DNA of 64,000 bases, from NCBI GenBank assembly GCA_040954595.2, contig CM082596.2, positions 7,316,001 through 7,380,000 of the forward strand, written 5' to 3'. The DNA comes from Balanoglossus misakiensis (Eukaryota > Hemichordata). Shown one piece after another: positions 36,802 to 48,758 of the stretch. Numbering within the stretch: the first letter of the stretch is position 1; the number at the start of each line of letters is the position of its first letter. The position numbers and the translations under genes were made by a program. The notes beneath the pieces are model-generated. The model ran no database searches and was not told the origin of the DNA. It was given only the letters and a program-made list of their open reading frames with translations.

Positions 36802-38200
36802 AATGTCCAAGGACCCCGGCTGTCACTCATTCCTTTTTAAGCAGCAAACACCACCTACTTGCATATTCAAATCACCCCATTAGCATGTTAGGTCAAGTAT
36901 TGAGTAATCAGCCGCTGTTTTTGCCCATAACCCAAAGTAAACCCCGGCACCAAGGCTAACCCGGGCCAACGCCCTGACTACAAGGAGGAAGATTTAACCA
37001 GACAAGATACCGCAGACAGAGTGTCTTCATCGCAAAATAAAGGTTAAGTTAAAAAGGAATGAAGGAGACAATAAAGATCAATTTTCATGACATCTCCTTT
37101 TTTTTAAATCTCCGATTGACAAAAAAATCTGTCGAATCAAACCAACATCATCTTCAGGGCGAGAGTTAATGGAATCAAGACTATTCAATTTACGTTTTGA
37201 CTACACTGTGGTGATTACGTAACACCTAACGCTCTGCCGGGGAGGTCAAGTTTTTTTTTCTTCCCTTCACACGCCAACCAATTAACAGGCGTTGGCTGCA
37301 CAAGGTCACCTGGAATAACAGCGGAATAAACCATATACACAGTGAAACCAGACATCACAGCAAATACTTGATGTTGCCAAGGCTGCTCGGAGTCTGGCTG
37401 GCCGGATGACCAAGAGAAGGCTGATTAAATAGCAGTTTACTATGACAATACGAGAGTATCTAACCTTCAAAGAGGTTACAGGCGGAAATCTGTTATATTT
37501 AATCTAAAAAATACATTTCAAGTCATATTGGTGTGCTAAAATTCTTTACCAGATATTCTCATTTCACATCAAGTATCTGAAATTCATTTTGAACATTAAT
37601 ATCTGTGTACAATTCTAATGAAAAAATAGCAGGTCTCAAAGCTGAAAAATATTTTGTTATATTTATCTATTAATATGTCAGACAGATGTTATCTGAATTA
37701 TTCAAATGAAGACTACCAGTGTTTGTTATCAGAATAACAGGATAATGATCATAGCAGAAACTCCCCTTTTTTCTTATATTCTAAGAGTTATACTGTATTT
37801 TGTAAAAAAGCGCCTATTTAAGACTTCTGATCCACAGATCATTATAAACTGGATGAAATAAACGTAGTTGCTTGTACAACTATAATCTAACACATTCTTT
37901 TGTACATTTCAGTTTTTGTACAGTACGCAGAGTTCCAATACGGCTAATGTATATATGTGTATTTGTATGTATGGGCTGATGGATATTCGTATTTGTTTGT
38001 ATGTCTATGTACTTTAAATAGTGACTTGCGCATTTATGTTTGGCTGGATGCCAAATCATTTGCATAACTTTCTAACAATTTGATTCAGTTCCCGTATGTT
38101 TGAATTTCATGACGGACGGTTCTTTGCTTCTCAAATTGACCATAAAAGGATGTTATAATATATGAACAGCCGTGTGTACAATAATAGGACGATACATCAA

Positions 38201-38280
38201 ATACGGCCATGTAAGTCTATCTATCTTGTACCTAAGGTAGATACGGCCATGTAAGTCTATCTATCTTGTACCTAAGGTAT
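38201..38280. repeat. perfect two-copy 40-bp tandem duplication
   Basis: Two adjacent units starting ATACGGCCATGTAAGTC differ only in the last base (TAG versus TAT). Confidence 0.97.
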
Positions 38281-39031
38281 CTTTGAAGCAATTCTGAAAA
38301 CATTCAGAACCGAATTTTTGATAATTTATTGTATTTTTCAACTCATTCGCATATTTTTAGGTAGAGATAGTTTCGTTTGAATAAGTTCCCACCCACAGTC
38401 CAGGATGTACATAAACACCTGTATCACATATAAAGTTGACCTGTGCAGAGGTTCCAAAGATTCAACGGTCAGACAGACAGACGGTCAGACAGACAGACAT
38501 TCAGATGTTTCAAGACATTATCAGAACTGCTTCTATTTACATATGCATATATGCAAAGCAAAGTTCAAAAACATGATGGTGGTGGTGGTGAAGAGAGAAT
38601 AAGAAATTGAGCATTACAATTTACTCGCAACCCAACCCTACGACCAGACAGCCAATCATCCACTCTTTTAAACTAGTATCCAGTCATAGACATGTTCTTG
38701 ACTTTTCTAAACCGACGGCACTGTACATTGAACTTCCAGGCTAATGGCCTAGCTCACCCCTGCTGAGAAGGGTTATGTAACTTTCATCCCTTTGAAGTCA
38801 ATCACACTTAGGCTTCTTTTCCTTCTGATTGGACGTGCCTTACAGTCAAGGATGGGGTACTGTTGCAAACATATTTAAGCACTACCTTGACTATATCATC
38901 GTACATCCAATCAACAGAGCGTCTGATACTGTGATTGACATCGAGGGGAGGCCAGTTACATCATCTTGGCAGGATCTGCATCAGACATTTACATGTAGAT
39001 GACAAGTTCAATGTGCAGTGTACATGAAGGC

Positions 39032-39206
39032 TACTGTAAACTGGGAAATTTTCGCGACAGAAATTTTCACGTTATCAATAGAGGCAACTCGTATTTCACT
39101 AACTGCCATTGTTATCTCCGATAAACATTTTACGTGACTTTTTATTTTCACGTTTTTTTTGGCTTGTAAAAATATATCGATCATGAAAATTTCCCGTTTT
39201 ACGGTA
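39032..39206. mobile_element. family B subtype 2 MITE
   Basis: Termini are TACTGTAAACTGGGAAATTT and AAATTTCCCGTTTTACGGTA. It is related to family B but with a GGGAAATTTTCGCGACA arm. Confidence 0.75.
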
Positions 39207-40931
39207 ACTTTCTGATAGAGCAAAGAAAGAACAATAGACACTATAGGCTACCACTCTCAAAATTCCCATAAGTTACAGATAAGTGTGTAGTAACACACAT
39301 GAACAAGATACTCTCCTATATATACAATGGGAGTTGTGGTAAAACTGTTTTCCTGACCAAATAACACACTTCGGAAAGGACTGGAACTTCTACGAATATC
39401 AGTGAATATCAATGACATGTATTATTACTGATTTGCATTGACAGAAGACCAAACATCAGAGCCATCTACTTCTATGAAAATGCACACACACTGCAAAAAA
39501 CCATGGTCAACGTGTTCCAATAAAGACACACTTAATTGGACAGGCAATGTCATATTGTTGCGATGAAAGGAAGCGCGTGAAATGCATGTTTCAAGGATCA
39601 TACATGTACCAGCAGCAATACTCCGAAATGAAAGTCGAAGTAGAAGAACTGTTTCTGCCACAGCGACCTCCACTCATGTATTCGATCAAAAAACTACGCA
39701 CTTGCTGTGAAGGGGGACCATTGCTGACAACGACAATGTACAAATGCATGAACTACAATAAGTGCATTCAAAGCACATGCCTCTCACATGACCGCTGTTC
39801 ACTATCAGAGGCCCCGGTGCATCCTGGGTAACAGAACTATCACATGACCAGCAGTCTGGTGCGGGAATGATCAACAGCCACCATAAATAGATGATTTATT
39901 TCCTAATTGCGAGATCTCGCGAGACTTGGTTAATTACTGTAACACCGGGCTGCTAGCCAAGTGATACATGTACAAGTAAAGCTTTGTATGAAAATAGAAT
40001 TTATTCAAAATTTGTAACTTTTGTGCCAATGGGCCATGTGGTGTTTGTCCATAGACCCTAGGGTCTATGGTTTGTCACATGACAATGTTCACCCATATAC
40101 ATGTAAACTACCAAGTCACGCGAGATCTTGCAGAGTCTCGCGGAGTACAGAAAAGGGTCTTATTATATAAATGACATACCGTTAGTTTTTGCTCCCCGCA
40201 CCACTAGATCCTGTGCCGCCTCTGTCACAGTCAGGTCTGTGTAAGCAAAGACAGGTACAGTGACATAACAGAGTTGACCCCAAAAGGGTTTTTATCACAC
40301 ACTACTGCCAGAACACTAAAGTGCCAGTTAACATAGGGGTTTTACAGGGTCATAAATATCTGGATGAAATAACACCTGAATGTGTATTCGCACATCTGAA
40401 TACAGCATGTGACAGGGTTTGACTGTTGATTGCGTACACCTGCATACAAAAAAATTTCAATCAAAATGGCACACTTTTGTGTGAAAAAAGTAGACTAAAA
40501 TCTGAAATTTGAACACATACATCCACGCATGCCCCCCCCCCTCCCCCCATGTAGAATGTGCAGTTGGAAGTTCATACAAATTCAAGAATTCCAACTCCAC
40601 TAAACTGAGATCTGTATAGGTTTAGAAAAATACATTTAATACAGGTTTGGCTACACATGAAAATTTTGACTTGCTAGTATTATCCCTGGGGCAGATCTAA
40701 TATGTGAAAAGGGGGAAACTTGTCAAGCAATGTTTTCCGACTGGTTAACAAAAAAGTTGTGGGTGTGAGGTACAGGGTATCAGCAGAAATGACTGATACA
40801 CGAAAGGAAGGAAGCAGTTGGCCACATCACAGTGTGTGGGATGAGACCCGGGGATAACAGCAGGAAATCCTGTTGCAATGATGTGTCAGTCGTGATGGTA
40901 CATGTACTAACTAAGGACGTAAAGTGACGTC

Positions 40932-41030
40932 ACCTAGAACCACCTGTGGGACAGAACCCGGGACTGCTTTTTTAGGACATCCCACCAATGCACCTTGTCC
41001 CCGCCCGGTGAATATACATCGCGGGGGTGA
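40932..41030 (-). mobile_element. tRNA-like SINE remnant
   Basis: The minus strand has GGACAAGGTGCATTGGTGGG followed by GTCCCGGGTTCTGTCCCAC, which is B-box-like. No intact cloverleaf. Confidence 0.3.
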
Positions 41031-42284
41031 CAGACTCGCCACATCAGCGATGACACATTCTATGACATATTTTATGACCAAATATGGCAGACTGCCAAGA
41101 CCTTGCTTTGTGTCGTTTTTTTTTCTTCTTCTACTGGCTATCCCAGAAACCCTCATGACTCAGTCACCTTGCCAGGTCATTTCCCTCTCTCTGCGTGGGT
41201 GTATACCAATCCCACCATTTATCACAGGGGTGGACCCCACGTCCTATCTCGAGGGACATTCTGGAAACACGTCTTATGCAAATGACTTTTTTGTCACTTG
41301 ACACGCAACTTCCCCGTAACACTTTTCTGACCTCAAGAGGAATTCATTTGTCAATTAAAATAGTTACCTGGTAATGATGACACAGGACAATCAAACAAAA
41401 CCGCAATTTCCACATGTACCTGCACACAATTGTTTTGTCTTCCAGGGCTAAGGCTCATCAATGTTTATTTATTCATGTCCGGGCGCTCTTACCAGGCTTT
41501 TCATTCCAAGAGGCAAATCGATAATCCGGCCCTTCCACTCCTTTGTTTTCAAAGGAATGCTGCACAAAAACCCTTTGCAAACCACGTTGCGCACAGTGAA
41601 CTCTGCATATGTGGCAGAAACAAAGGTTCCTCAGCACAAAGAGAGACCAGTGTCATAGCTTTGCAAAACAATGAAGTTCTACCAGTTCAAATTTGAGCAA
41701 AAAAAAAGAAGTGACTAAAAAAGCCAAAACGGCTTTTTCCTCCATTTACACACATATCACTAATTATTGCCTCTAATTTACACCTTTTTATAGCAACATA
41801 ACTTGCTCTTTTAGTAATGACTGGTAAACCACACACTGACTGAGATGTAGAAATTATGAGGTAAATTCAAATTCTCACGGCCATTTTGAAGAGCGCCCTC
41901 ATCACTGCACACCAGAACTAACAATGGCAATTAAAAATCATGGAAATCTCTTTATATGCAGTTTGGGGCAATTGGCATTCAAATCTTGCAGAGTGAGCTG
42001 CCTGCAAGCACATTTCGGGAGTGCAACACGTTCAATTACTTCATTATACCTAGAGTAGCGACTCGTGACGAGAAACCCGAGTGCCAGCAATAGAACAATT
42101 TGTGCTGGGAGCAGTCTCTTCAAGGGGTGTGGAAATTACGTGCCAACAGTCAATCCATCAGCTGCCAATGCCATGTTGTGCCTGAATACAACCGCACCAC
42201 ATGCATGCACACACACAATACATGGAGATGTGACTGTCAACAAAGCTGGCAGTACAAAGCCATATCACACAGACAGTAGCCGTA

Positions 42285-42496
42285 TACTGTAAAACACTTT
42301 ATTTTCGCGAGCAATTAATTTTCGCCAAATACGCGAGAGCCAAAATAGCGTGAAAATAAAAAGTCGCGTAAATTTATTTTTAAGATAACGATGCAGTGAA
42401 TGAAATAAGAGAACGTGAAAATTAATACTCGCGAAACAGTGGCCTCGCTCGATATCGTGAAAAATTAAACTCGCAAAAATAAAGTGTTTTACAGTA
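42285..42496. mobile_element. family B MITE
   Basis: Closely similar along its length to the copy at 26773, with the same TACTGTAAAACACTTT start and AAAGTGTTTTACAGTA end. Confidence 0.85.
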
Positions 42497-43097
42497 TATG
42501 CTACATGTATACTAGTAAAACATTTGCGTTCAGCAGTCGTCCAACCCAGATGCGCGCTGCAGCCAGCCAACCACTTAAAGCTCTGGCTTTCAAGCGTTAA
42601 CAAGGCATTGCTGCCAGGCCTGTTGGGCTCACAACTATTCAGGGGTACGAAAATGCCTCCCTGGCAGGCAGAATAAAATTGAATAGACCAGAAATTACCA
42701 TGCTGGGGTGGCTACGACTGTGTGAATAGGTGCTGTGACAGCGTGCAGATTTCCATGGTCGCGCTACGGGAGAGGCATTCGGGTCTCTCAACTTCTCTAA
42801 GTGCAAGAATGCAGATTATGTGCAAACGCGAGCGAGCACCTTGGCCTGTACTCTGCCCACAACAAACCGTCAACAAAAACCAGATACAGAAACTGCAGCA
42901 GACAAGGGCAGATCCTTTATGCTTTACACATCCAGTCAACTGTCGCACCTGGCGATCGAGTGAGTCGGTGCAGACTGGCAGATGAGAGTATACTGCAAAT
43001 ACCAAACAGTCCAGTGTGTTCACAAGTCAACCATCTTGCGTAGATTTCAGTTATACTATCTGAATAATTATCTTCTCCGGAAACAATACACATTGTT

Positions 43098-43200
43098 CTC
43101 AGGGTTGGAAGCATGGCTGAGTGGCATAGTGTGCAAAACAGCTTGGTCAGTCTGTGTTCCGGGAAGTGTGTGGGTTTAGGCCCAGCCAGATTCATAAAGT
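43098..43200 (+). mobile_element. tRNA-derived SINE-like element, diverged
   Basis: Begins GGGTTGGAAGCATGGCTGAG and ends GGAAGTGTGTGGGTTTAGGC, the same order as the copy at 63496-63600 on the other strand. Confidence 0.45.
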
Positions 43201-46200
43201 TAAAAATAAAATTGCAAAGTGACATTCTTGCTGTATCGACTACCCAAACATATTATCAAGAAACTTCTCTAAATTAGCAGAATGGTAAATATCTTTTTCA
43301 TAAAACACCTAAATTTTCAGCTGAAAAGCATTGAATTTTGGGAAAATGACTGTATCTGCAGCATCTCCAAAGACAGACAATAAGAGAATAAGAATGATCA
43401 TGGTTATGTTTTCCAAAATCTACTAGTATCTGTAATGGACGAGTTCAACAAAATTACCATGTACCGTTGATTATGTGGCTTTAAATAGACAGAGTTCATT
43501 ATTGTAATTAACTTTAGACTGACCAATCTGTTGATAATTTTGAATATTCCAAAAATAAAGCAAGGATAACATTTTCACTTGCCCTTTTCTACATTTCTCT
43601 TTGAAGCATTTCAAGTTGTTATGTTTGAACCATTTTGTAAATTGAACTATTTGTTAATGCGTAAACAAGAGCCAAAACTCCCCTGTGAAGTTGAGTGAAC
43701 TGATAGAAGCAGGAAAGCAAATTGCAAAAAGCCCGCTCTTTGGAGAAAGACAAAACACCGATCGCATGTAACAGAGAGAAAACACAAACAGAGGCAAAGA
43801 AAACAAACTTGTTCCGATGCACAACATGGTTGACAACGAACAAAATATGATCATTGTGGCTCGTGTCGCTTCATCACACAAACACAAATTGGTCCGTATT
43901 ATTGTTTTCAATTCAAGACACTTCCAACCACACTGTGAGGGTGGTGATACCACAGTGGCGAGTCTTCTCAAGTGCTGTTGTGAGGTTGATTCTCTTTATA
44001 CTGATATGCTAATTATAACACGTGGGAAGATTTTCTCTATACGGCCGGTTGGTTCAAAGACACAGAAACTCTAATCAACGGTTGCGGCTGGACAGGGACT
44101 CTATAACACGTTATCACATACATGCGTACTTGTACTATCAGTGAAAGCTCATCCTAAAACATCCAGATTTTTTCTTTCTTACACAGTGTTTTCATTCACT
44201 ACTGGAGTTGCTTTGTACTAGTAATTAGAGTTCCATATGAGTAGTCTCAGACCAGAATAGTGCAGAAGATCACTATCAACTTTTATAACATTAATTAACG
44301 CTGCCAAGTCAGTTGAAACTGGCTTGATTTCCAGAGTGCTTAGACTGCCAAGTGCATATTACTCAGTAGGGCCTATACAAGACCCTCACACCAAACCAGT
44401 ATGATTTGGTACATATTGCGAGGAGTTCAAACTACCAAGTGTGTACTGTCTATGGTCTAAGTACGTATGAGAGCCATGCCAAGACAGTCAAATATGATAA
44501 GGAGAAAAAGTGGCAAATACATATTTTAAGGGACTTGACAGGTATGACACCCAGTAGCATTAGGGTTAATACTTGGAAGATATTGAATTGGTAGGAAAAA
44601 TAAACAACTGAATGAAATATATCCAAATATCCAATAGAACATGCTTAACAGGAAATTTCTGGAAACATCACGCTTGTTTTCATTGTGCAAGTCGTTTTCA
44701 TGAATGCAGACTTTGCGTAATTTGGGACAAACACCATCACATATGGCTTATTTCTGGGAAAGAATCAACTCTGGCTAAATATTGAGTCCACAAGAACATT
44801 CACAATAGTGAAATTTGAAATCTACAGAACAAGACATCCATCACAGATTTTTTTTCATTCCAAAAGCCTGATTTTTTATATTTTCGATACCAACATTCTT
44901 TTCCGATTTGGTATGAATACTATGACCACAAACTTTTTTTTCAATAATTGTGGTTTTAGTCTGTTTTAGAAGAGTACCAAAATTTTGAAATCTACGTAAC
45001 GAAATCAAAAGACAAAGGCTTTGTTTCAAACATCAAGCTGAGGTCACTCAGCACATGAACTTGTGGTTGAACTCAGCAATTAACACTGCCTAAATTAACA
45101 ACAACCCTTTATTTCCTTTTCACTGCATAACAATACATGACCTGAGTGTTAATTACAAATGCAAATGAGCCAGTCCAATTAGATAATCACTTTAGAGTCT
45201 GTTTGCTTCTGTTTTAAGCTGTCTCACCAACAAGAGACTGGATTCCTGTTGTCATGTGAGGTGTGTTTTGTTGAGACTGGCATCACGCCCAAAGTCACGA
45301 TTTCCCGTCCGTCAACTGCCAGACTTCAAAATAAACTCCGCCCACATCACGATCAATCGATCAAAATCTGACCATCACATACAATCTTGTAATCTTCACA
45401 TTTGACAACTTTGATTATTACGATCGACACAATTTTCTAGCCAATTAAATTGATTACTTTTATAAAGTTCCATATGCTTAAATTAAGACAATAAAGATCT
45501 AGTCAGCAGTGTGTACGCATACGCATGTGTGATGGGGGTGGGTGGGGGGTGGAAACCTAAGTAACATACTGTAGTGGCAAAGTATGACAGATAATGCAAC
45601 ATCAAGATTATACAGTAAGAGTCTAGAATCCAGGTGAGTGTGTTTTTCCTTGTGGAGCATAGCGAAAAAATAACACTAGTCTGGATTCTAGACTACATGA
45701 CTTGTAAAAGCAAAGATAGTAAGATACATAAGCTGCAGAATACACTTGGAAGATAATAATATAAAAATCATAATTTTTTTAAATAAATGACAAAGTCACG
45801 CTGCCATTCAACTTGAATCACTGATTTCGCCCCTCCCCCTAGCCTAGTATCTAGCCGTATTCTTTTCAAAATCTAACATCGCTTATTGGCTACAAGAGAC
45901 ATCGTTTGCCTGTATCTGTGCGTGTGCAATTCTCATCATCCACTTTGTGAAATCAGAAACCCTCTGTTCCTTTGCAGATGGTTTTACCATCCTTGATGTT
46001 CTCAAAAACGAAACAAAAGCGAAGAATATGTTCACGAATAAAACTTAAATGCACCATACACAGTTTATATGACTAATGCAACATTTTGGAAAATGAGCGA
46101 AAATTTAAATTCGAAATGAAAAACAGTTATAACAGCAATACTGCTGTAGTCACCAAATAGTGGGTGGGTCTTTCTGAGTAACCAGATAGGGTGTGAAATT

Positions 46201-46378
46201 ACAGGACCACCTATTCAATCGGATCAGCTGTGATGTAACTCTACATTCTGGCAGAAGGAAAGTAATTTGATCCCAATGTTTAAACCAGCAGGCATTTTGT
46301 GAAAAACAGGAGCTATCTTTTCTAACTTCCATATTGTGCAACACACTGAAAGTTCAACGCACACAACTGCTAATGGTG

Positions 46379-46450
46379 GAGAGAGACAGAGAGAGAAAGA
46401 GAGAAAGAGACAGGCAGACAGACAGACAGACAAACAAACAGAACGGGAGA
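46379..46450. repeat. GAGA/GACA simple repeat
   Basis: Purine-rich GAGA and AGAC units interrupted by single changes. A similar GACA cluster lies at 38468-38502 and a GAGA tract at 36254-36330. Confidence 0.9.
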
Positions 46451-47094
46451 GAGAGGGGGAGAGATGACCAAAGACAATTCAGGACAGACAACTATTCACA
46501 CAATGAGGTCAACTTTGATTTGCATATAGAATAATTAAACAGTCTCTTCTGTTTAATTAATTAATGTCGAATGACACAAAATTCCCCTATGTACTGCACA
46601 CGGTTGTTGGAAGCATTTGTTATTGTGACTCACACACACATCCATGTGTCTGGCAATGAAAATGTCCGGGTTGATTGACCATGCAGTCTTTGAACCGAGC
46701 TGCACCACAGACAACGCTGCACACACCCGCCACTTCCCTGATCCAGACGTGGTCAAACCCTCACACAGCAAACGGACGCAAAAAAAAACACCCACGCCAC
46801 AAAATGACCACGTCCTCGGACAAATCGACAAAAACTGGGCAATCAAGCACTCCACCGTGGTCAAAATCAGTCATTTCGCAATACCAGGGCCAAATTTGGG
46901 GTACAGGGATCACAAAGTTGACCAATCTCCAACCACTGAACCCACCCATTTGCTTAATGCACAGGCCATCAGCCGCATAATAGCCCCTCCATTATCTGAA
47001 CTAAACCTAAGGACAATAGAGGTGAACAGAGGATAGCGCTGATAATGTCCCCCACACCAAATAAAAAAAAAACACAAGGGCCAATCTCTCTTAC

Positions 47095-47134
47095 CTTTCC
47101 TCCCAGGCCCATACTTAAAAGCATCAGACATCAT
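47095..47134 (-). CDS. TR: candidate alternative first coding exon of TR (form 2)
   Basis: On the minus strand, ATG ATG opens a 13-codon frame, MMSDAFKYGPGRK, ending in phase 1 at a strong AAAG/GTAAGAG donor. Spliced to the phase-1 TR exon at 31259 it would read [12 protein letters not shown] good acceptor (TTTGCTGCTCAG) lies at about 47145-47156, so it could also be an internal exon. It cannot be spliced to the 36487-36535 exon without hitting that exon's upstream TGA, so the two would be alternative starts. This rests only on phase, donor quality and position. Confidence 0.4.
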
Positions 47135-48649
47135 CTTGGAGATCCCTGAGCAGCAAAATGAGTGGTGATGAAAAAGTGGGTTGGATCTGGGAATGTGGCT
47201 TGGCCCCGTTCTCTCTGTGTGCCGTTTTTAGCTTGGTGGCTGTACAGCTCTGGTCACTCCAAGCACACAGCCTTGTGATGAATCTGTCATGAGCTAATCT
47301 GCATAAACACAAGCCATCCAGAGAGCTGACAAAAATAGTCGCCAGTAGCCTTGGAACACATTATTCACATGGCAGGTAATCTGCATGTTAGGCTGTTCTT
47401 TGGGGGGGAGTCCAGGTGAATCGGTGCACCTACCACAGGACAGGTGCGAATCACTCCACCGCTATTGGCCAACGTTTGCCTGCAGGAGCACTGCTGTGGA
47501 AACGTCTTCACGACATGCGCAGCTTTTCTCAGGAATTCTGAATCAGTGAGAGGAGAAATACCCGTCGATCTCCCGGCAGCCCCTCTGAAACCGACCACAA
47601 CACCCTCCCGTTGGCCTGAATGGAACGTGCTCCACGCATGTGTACTCTTTCAGGTCAATTGTGAGTGTTACGTAACCAACATGATAATGCTATGCTATGT
47701 GGGAGGTCACTCGCACAAAGGGATGTTTGCCTGCACAATGGCCAGGGATAGCCAGCTCTCTTCTGACCCTTTTGTTTACAAAAAATTTAGGGACAATATG
47801 CTGACCAGAAACTGGCCACCAGATTAACAAGCACACAAATCTGATCATCTCCACAGAAGCCAAGAAATCACCACCGATCAGAATATACATTCTGCTGAGG
47901 ATCAAAATCATAAAATATGACTATCAAACGCACCAATCAAACCGCCTCATTGTAATATGTCATGAGGAATAAAAGTGAACTGCATATCATCTTTCAAGTT
48001 GTCTTTTCCCCCAACAAAATATCAGATTTTGTCACCTTTTGGCTTTTCTTACAGACTGTCTTATCACAATCTTTAATTCTGACAAGCTTAATAAACCATA
48101 TGTACTTGTTTTACTTTTTTCCTGGCAATTTTTAATGTGTTCGTAGCATGAACAAGAGAGAAGCAGTTGTCTGTTTTTATCCAGCAGCATCTTCCAGTGG
48201 TGACAGTCTGCTCGACTTGAAACATGGAAGATTGAAGTTGGCAACATCACCATGGATAATTCAGAAGATGACTTCCTTATAAATTTGCCCTGTCTCCTTT
48301 GTGATGTATCTGTTAGACGAAACCCCACTTTTCCCATATGTGATTACCAAGTCATTTCCCCCTGCACAATGATATGTCATTGTCTATGAACACCACAGGC
48401 AGTAGAAAACTGTCCATCATGATAACAGACATAGATTTCAGTGGGATTCTAGTCCTGGTCAGTACACCCATGTGGAAACTGCATTTTGTCACCAGCCACT
48501 GCTAAATTTTACATCCCCAGTCACTTTAATAACTATAGATAAAAAGACAATTTGAACTGAAAACCAATAAAATAAAATAAAATATAACTGTCCATCAACA
48601 TACAATATTTATTCATTTACAACATATTATAAGTAAATTTATCTACAAA

Positions 48650-48674
48650 TTTATTTATTTATTTATTTATTTAT

Positions 48675-48740
<66 letters not shown>

Positions 48741-48758
48741 GGTTAGTTAGTTAGTTAT
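48650..48758. repeat. compound TTTA then GTTA microsatellite
   Basis: About seven TTTA units pass directly into about twenty GTTA units, with a single GGTTA interruption near 48740. Confidence 0.97.

Larger units (their letters stand above)
36536..47094. other. TR upstream region or alternative first intron
   Basis: No coding exon was recognised apart from the flanking TR exons. Contents: the DR4-like site, a GC-richer block at 36600-37030 just upstream of the TR start, a 40-bp tandem duplication at 38201-38280, family B copies at 39032 and 42285, SINE-like copies at 40932 and 43098, CpG-richer sequence at 42700-42860, and GACA/GAGA arrays at 46381-46450. Confidence 0.6.

Noticed and set aside
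46644-47036. 130-codon plus-strand open frame next to the candidate TR exon
   Set aside because: Low-complexity Pro/Thr/Asn-rich reading with a second overlapping frame; no homology seen.
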